This document shows, in pieces, positions 1 to 5,338 of a DNA stretch of 5,338 bases (positions are counted from its first letter, which is position 1; each line of letters begins with the position of its first letter). Source of the DNA: Thermomicrobiales bacterium (GTDB lineage: Bacteria > Chloroflexota > Chloroflexia > Thermomicrobiales > UBA6265). The DNA is taken from contig JADLCW010000404.1 in the NCBI GenBank assembly GCA_020847015.1, positions 1 to 5,338 on the forward strand. The letters are read 5' to 3'. The position numbers and the translations under genes were made by a program. Below the pieces are notes generated by a model. It saw nothing but the letters and a program-made list of their open reading frames with translations. It ran no database searches and was not told the origin of the DNA.

Positions 1-1136
1 AAACCCCGGTCGCCGCCCCGACCGGCGAGCCGCCGGCGGACGGCGCGCCGCCCATCATCTCCCGCCGCGCCTGGGGAGCCGACGAGGCATTGCGCTTCCG
101 CAACGACGAGGAGATCTGGCCGCGGCAGTACCGAGCGGTGGAGCATCTGGTGATCCACCACTCCGACACCACCAACTTCGAGAACCCGCTGCTGGCCATT
201 CGCTCCATCTACTACTACCACGCCGTCACCAAAGGCTGGGGCGACATCGGCTACAACTACCTGGTCGATTTCAACGGCGCGATCTACGAAGGGCGCGCCG
301 GCGGCGAATGGGTCGTCGGCGGCCACGCGCTCGGCTACAACGAAGGCACGGCCGGCATCTGCGCCATGGGGCGCTTCGCCGGCGCGGAACCGACCCCGGA
401 GATGGCGGCGGGATTGGCCGACATCGCCGCTTGGGCCGGGCGCAATCTGGACCCGGCCGCCGCCGCGCCGTTCGCCGACATCGCGCGCCTGCCCACCATC
501 TGCGGGCACCGCGACGTCAACCCCACCTCCTGCCCGGGCGATGCGCTCTTCGGCGATCTCGGCTGGTTGCGCGAAGACGTCCAAACCGTCCTCGCCGCCC
601 GCGCCGCCGCGCCCCCGCCCGATGACGCCGCGCGCTTCGCCGCCGGCGACGCCGTGGCCACCACCGTGGCCGGGGTCGCGCTGCGCGAGGAACCGGGTCG
701 CGCCGCCCCGCTCATCACCACAGTCGCCGCCGGCGAACCGCTGACCATCACCGACGGTCCGCAGTGGGCCGACGGCATGGCGTGGTATCACGCCGCCGGG
801 ACCACGCTGTCCGGCTGGATCGCCGCCGATTTTCTCGCCCCGGCCGCGCCGTCCGCCGACGCGCAACAATGGGTCGGCGGCGAGGAGCGCCCCGATGCGG
901 ACCCCGCGCCAAACACGACCGCCGCGCTGCCGCCGGGAACCACAGCCGCCGTGACCGGCGGCGATCTGCATCTGCGCGCCGCCCCGGCCGGCGCGGTGCT
1001 GGACACCCTGCCCGATGGCGCCTGGGTGATCGTCACCGGGCCGCCGCAGGTGGTCGCCGGGGTGCGCTGGCTCCCCGTGGATGCGGGGCTCGGCCGCCAG
1101 GGCTGGGTCAGCGGCGATCGTCTGCGCCCGGTCTGA
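1..1136 (+). CDS. N-acetylmuramoyl-L-alanine amidase, PGRP/Amidase_2 domain with two C-terminal SH3-like domains (5' partial)
   Basis: Zinc amidase predicted to cut the lactyl-amide bond between N-acetylmuramic acid and L-alanine of peptidoglycan, acting outside the membrane. The frame is open from base 3 to the TGA at 1134-1136, giving 377 visible residues; the start lies off the left edge. A Pro/Ala linker (residues 1-17) leads into the classic PGRP opening IISRRAWGADE (18-28). Zinc ligands by alignment to T7 lysozyme are H52 (VIHHSDT, 156-158), H169 and C177 (GHRDVNPTSCPGD, 507-509 and 531-533). Y84 (GYNY) matches the catalytic tyrosine, and Thr175 sits where T7 lysozyme has Lys128, as in many PGRPs. 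Retention of the Cys ligand argues for a true hydrolase, not just a recognition protein. Two SH3-like domains follow, about 213-280 (ending GWIAADFLAP) and 309-377 (ending GWVSGDRLRPV), separated by a Pro/Ala/Asp-rich linker; these probably bind the wall. A signal peptide is expected upstream but is not visible. The family call is secure; the physiological role (turnover, defence or division) is not. Confidence 0.93.
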   Translation, partial: TPVAAPTGEPPADGAPPIISRRAWGADEALRFRNDEEIWPRQYRAVEHLVIHHSDTTNFENPLLAIRSIYYYHAVTKGWGDIGYNYLVDFNGAIYEGRAGGEWVVGGHALGYNEGTAGICAMGRFAGAEPTPEMAAGLADIAAWAGRNLDPAAAAPFADIARLPTICGHRDVNPTSCPGDALFGDLGWLREDVQTVLAARAAAPPPDDAARFAAGDAVATTVAGVALREEPGRAAPLITTVAAGEPLTITDGPQWADGMAWYHAAGTTLSGWIAADFLAPAAPSADAQQWVGGEERPDADPAPNTTAALPPGTTAAVTGGDLHLRAAPAGAVLDTLPDGAWVIVTGPPQVVAGVRWLPVDAGLGRQGWVSGDRLRPV

Positions 1137-1143
1137 ACGGGCG
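1125..1143 (+). terminator. GC hairpin over the stop codon of the PGRP amidase (weak terminator candidate)
   Basis: CGCCCG (1125-1130) and CGGGCG (1138-1143) form a perfect 6-bp stem with a 7-base loop that includes the TGA stop. It is followed by a 10-base palindrome, CGGCGCGCCG (1142-1151), and not by a T tract. It is therefore not a classical intrinsic terminator, and in DNA this GC-rich such stems also arise by chance. Confidence 0.2.
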
Positions 1144-1149
1144 GCGCGC

Positions 1150-1178
1150 CGGACGGAGCCGATGCCGACTGTTATGCT
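1150..1178 (+). promoter_or_regulatory. Candidate sigma70-type promoter for the solute-binding protein gene
   Basis: CGGACG (1150-1155, sharing the central GAC of TTGACA) and TATGCT (1173-1178, 4/6 match to TATAAT) are separated by exactly 17 bases. The -10 lies in GTTATG, one of the few AT-richer spots in the spacer. A start site near 1185 would leave a leader of roughly 33 bases before the ATG at 1218. The -35 is weak (3/6), so this is a position-supported guess. It would make the binding protein gene an independent unit from the PGRP amidase. Confidence 0.4.
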
Positions 1179-1203
1179 GCCCAAGCGCTCAGCCGATGCC
1201 CGC

Positions 1204-1209
1204 AGGAGG
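1204..1209 (+). promoter_or_regulatory. Shine-Dalgarno site of the solute-binding protein gene
   Basis: A perfect AGGAGG lies 8 bases before the ATG at 1218. It fixes that ATG as the start in preference to the in-frame TTG at 1287, which has no comparable site and would remove the region ahead of the twin-arginine motif. Confidence 0.85.
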
Positions 1210-1217
1210 ACCACCCG

Positions 1218-1379
1218 ATGCCTGACCGTTGCCGTGACGCGGCCGCCGATCCGACCGCCGCTGTCGTCGCGCCGCCCGACGCGGGGTTGAGCCGCCGCCG
1301 CCTGATCGGTCGCGCCGCCGCGCTCGGGTTGGCGCTGCCGGCGGCGCAGGCGCTGCGCGCCGCTCCGACCCACGCCGCG
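1218..1379 (+). other. Tat (twin-arginine) signal peptide of the solute-binding protein
   Basis: The consensus-like S-R-R-x-L motif is at residues 25-29, followed by a moderately hydrophobic Ala/Leu helix (33-46) and an Ala-rich cleavage zone around residues 51-54. The low hydrophobicity and long n-region are typical of Tat rather than Sec signals. The lack of a Cys at the cleavage site argues against a lipoprotein. The cleavage point is an estimate. Confidence 0.75.
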
Positions 1380-2915
1380 CCGCCCGCCCAAACCGACCCC
1401 GCCACGCTGACCATCGCGATGAACGGCTCGCCATCCGATCTCGACCCCCAGTCGGCCGACGACTACCGCTCCATCGTCGCCATCCGCGGCGTCTACGAGC
1501 AGTTGATCGACCTCGCGGAAGGTTCGACCGAGGAGTACGTCGGCTCCATCGCCGAGGCGTGGACGGCGAATGACGACGCCAGCGTCTGGACCTTCACCCT
1601 TCGCGACGGGGTGACCTTTCAGGACGGCTCCCCCTGCGACGCGGAAGCCGTGCGCGCCTCGTTCGAGCGACTGATCACCCTCGGCTACGCGCCCGGCAGC
1701 GAGATGGGTCGCTTTCTCAGCGACCCGGCGCAGGTGTCGGCCCCCGACCCGCGTACGGTGGTGTTCGATCTCGGTCGGCCGCAGCCGCTGTTCGAGGCCG
1801 GCATCGGCTCCGTCTACGGCGGGCAGATCGTCAACGCCAACGTCGCCCGCGCCCATGAGGAGGACGGCGACTGGGGCAACACCTGGGCGCACACCAACAC
1901 CGCAGGCATGGGCACTGGCCCCTACCAGATCACCGCCTTCGAACCCGGTCAGCAAGCGGTGTTCGCGCGCAACGAAGCGTATTGGCGCGGCTGGGAAGGC
2001 GACCATTTCGACCGCATCGTCATCCGGGTCGTCGAAGAAACCGCCACCCGCCGCCAACTCATCGAGCGCGGCGAGGTCGATATCGTCGACAGCCTGACTC
2101 CGGAAGCGTTGCAGGCGCTGGAGCAGAACCCGGAGCTGACCGTCGACAAGCACTACAGCATGACGGTGGACTATTTCATCCTGACTGTCGCCGGTCCGCT
2201 GGCCAGCCCGCAAGCCCGCCAGGCGATGTGCTACGCCTTCCCCTACGACGAGGTCGTCGCGGGGGTCTACAAGGGCTATGCGAAACGCGCGGTCGGCGCG
2301 GTGGCCGAACTGTGTCGCGGCTTCGACCCCGACACCTTCGTCTACCCGACCGATCTGGACAAGGCGAAAGCCTTGTTCGCGGAAGCCGGGGTGGCGGACG
2401 GAACCCGGCTCACCCTCGTTCAGGAAGCCGGCGACGAAAACGTCAAAACCGCCGCCCAGTTGTTCCAGGCCAATCTGGCCCAGATCGGCATCGACCTCAA
2501 CATCGAAACGGTCGATCTGCAAAGCTTCACCGATCTCATCTTCAGCGACGCGCCGGCCGAGGAGCGCCCCAACGTGCTGCCCTGGTTTTGGTCGCCGGTC
2601 TACAACGACGCCTGGGATCACCTGCTGCTCCAAATCTCCTGCGACGCCTGGGGATCGCAGGGAACCAACAGCGGCTACTACTGCAACGAGCGGGTGCAGG
2701 AGCTGATGGACCGGGCGAAAGACGAACTCGACCCCACGGCCTACCAGACCGATCTCAGCGAAATTCAGCAGATCATCAGCCGCGACGATCCGCCGGCCAT
2801 CTACACCGTGCAGCGCGAATGGACGACCGTGCTGCGCCACAATGTCGCGGGGTTCGTCTTCAACCCGCTCTACTTCGGCGCGTACGACTTCTACCGACTG
2901 CACCGCACCGCCTAG
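1218..2915 (+). CDS. ABC transporter substrate-binding protein, family 5 (SBP_bac_5, peptide/nickel type), Tat-exported
   Basis: Extracytoplasmic solute receptor of the DppA/OppA/NikA group, delivering a peptide-like or other ligand to an ABC permease. It is complete at 565 residues, a usual length for the family. Residues 1-24 are a polar leader, then SRRRLIG (25-31) and a hydrophobic Ala/Leu stretch (33-46), with possible cleavage after PTHA or THAA (53-54): a Tat-type signal. There is no lipobox cysteine. The mature domain starts with LTIAMNGSPSDLDPQ (64-78), where the family has its entry motif. Further signatures are SIAEAW (110-115), WTFTLRDGVTFQDGSP (124-139) and GTGPYQI (232-238) followed by FARNEAYWRG. 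The C-terminal GSQGTNSGYYCNERV segment corresponds to the ligand-proximal Gly/Asn/Tyr block of the family. Five cysteines lie in the mature part (140, 338, 366, 475, 489). No permease or ATPase gene is in the window; an amidase gene follows at 72 bases. The ligand cannot be predicted from sequence alone, because family 5 covers peptides, sugars, metals and opines. Confidence 0.95.
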   Translation: MPDRCRDAAADPTAAVVAPPDAGLSRRRLIGRAAALGLALPAAQALRAAPTHAAPPAQTDPATLTIAMNGSPSDLDPQSADDYRSIVAIRGVYEQLIDLAEGSTEEYVGSIAEAWTANDDASVWTFTLRDGVTFQDGSPCDAEAVRASFERLITLGYAPGSEMGRFLSDPAQVSAPDPRTVVFDLGRPQPLFEAGIGSVYGGQIVNANVARAHEEDGDWGNTWAHTNTAGMGTGPYQITAFEPGQQAVFARNEAYWRGWEGDHFDRIVIRVVEETATRRQLIERGEVDIVDSLTPEALQALEQNPELTVDKHYSMTVDYFILTVAGPLASPQARQAMCYAFPYDEVVAGVYKGYAKRAVGAVAELCRGFDPDTFVYPTDLDKAKALFAEAGVADGTRLTLVQEAGDENVKTAAQLFQANLAQIGIDLNIETVDLQSFTDLIFSDAPAEERPNVLPWFWSPVYNDAWDHLLLQISCDAWGSQGTNSGYYCNERVQELMDRAKDELDPTAYQTDLSEIQQIISRDDPPAIYTVQREWTTVLRHNVAGFVFNPLYFGAYDFYRLHRTA

Positions 2916-2923
2916 ACGCCGGG

Positions 2924-2940
2924 GCGGCGGCCGACGCCGC
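2924..2940 (+). other. GC hairpin between the solute-binding protein and amidase genes
   Basis: GCGGCG (2924-2929) and CGCCGC (2935-2940) make a perfect 6-bp stem with the loop GCCGA, starting 9 bases after the stop codon. There is no T run behind it. It could stabilise the 3' end of the upstream message or partly attenuate read-through, or be chance in GC-rich DNA. I see no promoter between 2916 and 2987. Confidence 0.25.
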
Positions 2941-2975
2941 ATCGGAACGCCATTCCCAACCCGGGGCGCGGTGGT

Positions 2976-2980
2976 GGAGG
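2976..2980 (+). promoter_or_regulatory. Shine-Dalgarno site that selects a TTG start for the amidase
   Basis: GGAGG sits 7 bases before the TTG at 2988-2990. No ATG or GTG occurs in this frame between the preceding in-frame TAG (2913-2915) and the TTG. The two GTGs at 2971 and 2974 are in another frame. TTG is therefore the best-supported start. Confidence 0.8.
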
Positions 2981-2987
2981 ATATCGA

Positions 2988-4379
2988 TTGGACGACGCGA
3001 TCTTCGCTTCGGCCGGCGCGCTGGCGCACGCCATTCGGAACCGGGAAGTCTCCGCGGTCGAGGTGGTGGAGACGCATCTGCGCCGCATCGCCGCGGTCAA
3101 CCCCGCGCTCAACGCCGTCGTGCAATTGCGCGCCGCCGGAGCCCTGACCGACGCCCGCCGGGCCGACGCGGCGCTCGCCGGCGGAGCCGACCCGGGGCCG
3201 CTGCACGGCGTGCCGATCACCATCAAGGATTCCATCGACACGGCCGATTGCATCACCACCGGCGGCACCACCGGGTGGGCCGCCTTCACCCCGCCGCGCG
3301 ACGCGACCGTGGTCGCCCGCTTGCGCGCCGCCGGGGCCATCCTGCTCGGCAAAACCAACACCCCGGAATTGACCCTCGCCTTCGAAACCGACAACGCCGT
3401 CTACGGCCAGACCCGCAATCCCTACGATCTCGCCCGCAGCCCCGGCGGCAGCAGCGGCGGCGCCGCGGCCATCGTCGCCGCCGGCGGCTCCCCGCTGGAT
3501 ATCGGCAGCGACACCGGCGGCAGCATTCGGTTGCCGGCAGCATGGTGCGGCATCGCCGGGTTGCGCCCCACCTCGGGACGCGTGCCGCGCACCGGTCACC
3601 GCCTGCCCCCGGGCGGCTGGGACGACGCGCTGACGGTATTCGGCCCGATGGCTCGCGCCGTCGACGATCTGGCGCTGGTTTTGCCCATCATCGCCGGGCC
3701 GGACGGGCGAGACCCGGCGATCGTCCCCCTGCCGCTGGGCGACCCGGCAACGGTGGAGCCGCGTTCCCTGCGCGTCGCGCTGTACACCGACAACGGCATC
3801 GCGCCGCCGACGCCGGAGACGGACGCCGCGGTGCGCGCCGCCGCCGCCGCGCTCGCCGACGCCGGCGCCGCCGTCGAGGAGGCGCGACCAGCGGTCATCG
3901 CGCAGACCTACGATCTCATCAATGAAGTCTGGGGCGCGGACGGCGCGGCGGGAACGCGCGCTCTGCTGCGGGAAGCGGGCACGACCGCGCCGCACTGGCT
4001 GACCGAGCGCGCGATCGCCATCATGCGCCCTTCCGCAGCCGCCGACGCGCCCGCGTTCGCCGACATCATCGCCCGCTGGAGCGCCTTTCGCGCCGCCATG
4101 CTGGGCTTCATGGAGCGCTACGACGCGATCGTCTGTCCGGCCCATCCGACCCCGGCGCTGCCCCTCGGCGCCGCGCCGGATGCGGACCCCGCCTTCTCCT
4201 ACACCATGACCTACAACCTGACCGGCTGGCCGGTCGTGGTGGTGCGCGCCGGAACCTCCCCGCAGGGGCTGCCGATCGGAGCGCAAATCGTCGCCCGACC
4301 GTGGCGGGAGGACGTGGCGCTGACCGCCGCGCGAACCATCGAGACGGCGCTCGGCGGCTGGCGACGCCCGCCGCTCTGA
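2988..4379 (+). CDS. Amidase, amidase-signature (AS) family, stand-alone
   Basis: Predicted cytoplasmic hydrolase of a carboxylic amide, releasing an acid plus ammonia or an amine; no signal peptide is visible. It is complete at 463 residues, normal for the family, and starts at TTG behind a good ribosome binding site. The Ser-cisSer-Lys triad is intact: K80 (ITIKD, codon 3225-3227), S155 in PGGSSGG and nucleophile S179 in SDTGGSIR (codon 3522-3524). The 75- and 24-residue spacings match human FAAH (K142/S217/S241). Other family blocks are HGVPITIKD (73-81), LLGKTNTPEL (119-128), GLRPTSGRVPRTGH and the C-terminal CPAHPTP and YNLTGWP motifs. The GRVPRTGHRLPPGGWDD segment, instead of the GatA pattern, and the absence of gatB or gatC nearby argue against a GatCAB subunit. 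It probably shares a transcript with the binding protein gene 72 bases upstream, which suggests but does not show that the imported solute is an amide. The substrate is unknown. Confidence 0.95.
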   Translation: MDDAIFASAGALAHAIRNREVSAVEVVETHLRRIAAVNPALNAVVQLRAAGALTDARRADAALAGGADPGPLHGVPITIKDSIDTADCITTGGTTGWAAFTPPRDATVVARLRAAGAILLGKTNTPELTLAFETDNAVYGQTRNPYDLARSPGGSSGGAAAIVAAGGSPLDIGSDTGGSIRLPAAWCGIAGLRPTSGRVPRTGHRLPPGGWDDALTVFGPMARAVDDLALVLPIIAGPDGRDPAIVPLPLGDPATVEPRSLRVALYTDNGIAPPTPETDAAVRAAAAALADAGAAVEEARPAVIAQTYDLINEVWGADGAAGTRALLREAGTTAPHWLTERAIAIMRPSAAADAPAFADIIARWSAFRAAMLGFMERYDAIVCPAHPTPALPLGAAPDADPAFSYTMTYNLTGWPVVVVRAGTSPQGLPIGAQIVARPWREDVALTAARTIETALGGWRRPPL

Positions 4380-4387
4380 GGCGACGA

Positions 4388-4401
4388 GACGCCAAGGCGT
4401 C
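4388..4401 (+). terminator. Near-perfect palindrome just after the amidase stop (weak terminator candidate)
   Basis: GACGCC (4388-4393), AA, GGCGTC (4396-4401): folded as RNA it gives a 5-bp stem with a CAAG loop, 8 bases beyond the TGA at 4377-4379. It has no T tract, so any termination would need another factor. It is symmetric and could act on either strand of the convergent spacer. Confidence 0.3.
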
Positions 4402-4436
4402 GGCGACCGCTCCCGCGACAACCCTGTCGGACCCGC

Positions 4437-4475
4437 GTCGCCCCTGGCGCGGCGATGCGCGGCGACCTGTTCGCC
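4437..4475 (-). terminator. Overlapping short hairpins downstream of the NHL gene (weak terminator candidate)
   Basis: GTCGCC (4437-4442) can pair with GGCGAC (4461-4466). Alternatively GGCGA (4461-4465) pairs with TCGCC (4471-4475) around a 5-base loop. The latter lies 4 bases beyond the stop of the leftward NHL gene. The two folds are mutually exclusive, since they share 4461-4465. No T tract is seen on either strand. The rest of the 100-base convergent spacer shows nothing recognisable. Confidence 0.25.
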
Positions 4476-4479
4476 CGGT

Positions 4480-5338
4480 TCACTCGATGGGCCACGTATC
4501 CACCTGCCCGTGGGCGAGATCGATGGCCCGCAGCGCATGATTGTTGGTGTCGGCGACGAACAATCGGTCGCCGAGCATCGCCACCGCCGACGGCTCGTTG
4601 AATCGGGCGACGGTCAGCTCGCCATCGACGAGCGCCGGACCGCCGCCGGTCAGCGTCTCCAGACGGCGGGTCGCCGGATCCAGCACCCGGATGGCGTGGT
4701 TGTAGGTGTCGGCGATCCAGAGACTGGACGCCGTGCCGGCCGCTTCGGCGGCGATCCCCTGCGGATGCTGCATCAGCGCGGCGTCGCCCACCCCGTCCGT
4801 ATCGCCCCAGACGAACAACCCGCGCCCGATCAGCCGGCGCACCCGATCCGCTCGCGGATCGACCCGGCGCACCGCGCTCGCTTCCGCGCAGACGACATAC
4901 AGCGCCTCGCCTAACGGAGCCACCCCGCTCGGCTGCGCGAACGCGGCCGCTTGGAGCGAGCCGTCATGCAGCGCCTCGGCCCCGGTTCCCGCCGCTGGCT
5001 CCACCATGCCCGTCGTCGGATCGTAGCGCCACAACTGATGGAGCCCGGCCATGGCGATCCAGACCGCGCCGGCGAACCAGGCGACCCCCCAAGGCGAGGC
5101 CAGCGCCACCGAACGCCCCGGTCCCCCGCGCGAATGCCAATCGGCCCGCCCCCCGGTGCCGGCCAGCGTCGTCACCGCGAAGGTGTCCAGATCGACCGCC
5201 CGCAGCGCGTGGTTGGCGGTGTCGGCGACCGCCAGCGTGCGCCCGTCCGGCAGCAGCGCCATGCCCCGCGGGGCGCGGAAGCGCGCCGCCCCGCCCGCCC
5301 CATCGACGAACCCCGCCGCTCCCGCGCCCACCACCGCC
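4480..5338 (-). CDS. NHL-repeat beta-propeller protein, probable C-terminal part of an NHLRC2-like thioredoxin-fold/NHL protein (5' partial)
   Basis: The leftward gene ends at TGA (complement of 4480-4482) and its frame is still open at the right edge, so the start is outside the window. Numbering from the GTG codon at 5334, 284 residues are visible and form five NHL blades: about 21-49, 80-109, 134-160, 190-220 and 247-273. Blades 1, 4 and 5 carry the canonical ADT.NHA(L/I)R motif. Blade 2 reads WIAMAGLHQLWRYD and blade 3 VVCAEASAVRRVD. Linkers repeat a VDG....ARF theme (9-19 and 236-245). The AMAG.HQLW block, the GLFVWGDTDGVGD segment (172-184) and MQHPQGIA are features I associate with NHLRC2-type proteins, where a thioredoxin-like domain precedes a six-bladed propeller. 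That N-terminal domain would lie beyond base 5338 and is inferred only. The role is likely a protein-interaction scaffold linked to redox function; the reaction is unknown. The gene converges on the amidase gene with a 100-base spacer and is not in its operon. Confidence 0.85.
   Translation of the reverse strand, partial: AVVGAGAAGFVDGAGGAARFRAPRGMALLPDGRTLAVADTANHALRAVDLDTFAVTTLAGTGGRADWHSRGGPGRSVALASPWGVAWFAGAVWIAMAGLHQLWRYDPTTGMVEPAAGTGAEALHDGSLQAAAFAQPSGVAPLGEALYVVCAEASAVRRVDPRADRVRRLIGRGLFVWGDTDGVGDAALMQHPQGIAAEAAGTASSLWIADTYNHAIRVLDPATRRLETLTGGGPALVDGELTVARFNEPSAVAMLGDRLFVADTNNHALRAIDLAHGQVDTWPIE

Noticed and set aside
335..778. Leftward open frame of 147 codons inside the PGRP amidase gene
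   Set aside because: It has low-complexity Ala/Ser/Arg composition, no motif and no ribosome binding signal, and it sits opposite conserved zinc-site coding sequence.
1142..1151. Palindrome CGGCGCGCCG as a possible operator
   Set aside because: A 10-base palindrome made only of G and C is common by chance at this composition, and no second copy was seen near the promoter.
2912..3394. Leftward open frame of 160 codons over the start of the amidase gene
   Set aside because: It is opposite the conserved catalytic-Lys region of the amidase and has no domain. It is explained as the mirror of a GC-rich gene.
3835..3875. GCC/GCG-rich run in the amidase gene as a possible microsatellite
   Set aside because: It codes for an Ala-rich helix typical of this part of the family, the codons are mixed, and the frame is maintained.
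1982..3925. A 647-codon open frame on the + strand overlapping the binding protein and amidase genes out of frame
   Set aside because: Its translation is Arg/Pro/Gly/Ala-rich with no recognisable domain and it spans two well-supported genes in other frames. Such long shadow frames are expected in DNA with about 70 % GC because stop codons are rare.
2988..4379. Assignment of the amidase as GatA of the tRNA-dependent amidotransferase
   Set aside because: The GRVPRTGH...PPGGWDD segment differs from the GatA pattern in that region. No gatB or gatC is nearby, and the partner gene is a transport receptor.
4510..4914. Rightward open frame of 134 codons opposite the NHL gene
   Set aside because: It is the antisense reflection of NHL blades; its repeated motif-like stretches are reverse images of the ADT.NHA blocks and not independent signal.

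Overview
This is a GC-rich window (about 70 % by eye) that is almost entirely coding. It carries four protein genes, two of them cut by the window edges. The mix is a secreted peptidoglycan-recognition amidase with SH3-like tails, a Tat-exported family 5 solute-binding protein, a stand-alone amidase-signature enzyme and an NHL-propeller protein of the NHLRC2 type. With the Ala/Pro/Arg-rich, GC-saturated codon usage, this suggests a free-living bacterium, most likely Chloroflexota (Thermomicrobia-like). The taxonomic call is inference from family resemblance and composition; there is no rRNA or marker gene to confirm it.

Layout. Bases 1-1136 (+) hold the C-terminal 377 codons of an N-acetylmuramoyl-L-alanine amidase (PGRP/Amidase_2 domain plus two SH3-like domains); the gene enters from the left edge. 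An 81-base gap contains a candidate sigma70-type promoter (CGGACG, 17 bases, TATGCT) and a strong AGGAGG ribosome binding site. Bases 1218-2915 (+) encode a complete 565-residue peptide/nickel-type (SBP_bac_5) ABC transporter substrate-binding protein with a Tat signal and no lipobox. After 72 bases with a small GC hairpin, 2988-4379 (+) encode a complete 463-residue amidase of the amidase-signature family, starting at TTG behind GGAGG. A 100-base convergent spacer with several short hairpins follows. Bases 4480-5338 (-) encode the C-terminal NHL beta-propeller of a protein whose N-terminal part lies beyond the right edge.

How they fit. The binding protein and the amidase are probably co-transcribed: same strand, 72-base spacing, no evident promoter between them. 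A plausible but unproven reading is capture of an amide- or peptide-like solute outside the cell and hydrolysis of an amide bond inside. No permease or ATPase is present, so the binding protein would need transporter parts encoded elsewhere. The cell-wall amidase upstream appears to be a separate unit, and the NHL protein is transcribed convergently.

No intergenic stretch exceeds about 100 bases. I saw no RNA genes, mobile elements, CRISPR arrays or attachment sites. I do not recognise a previously undescribed system here; the observations worth a second look are modest and are listed as such.
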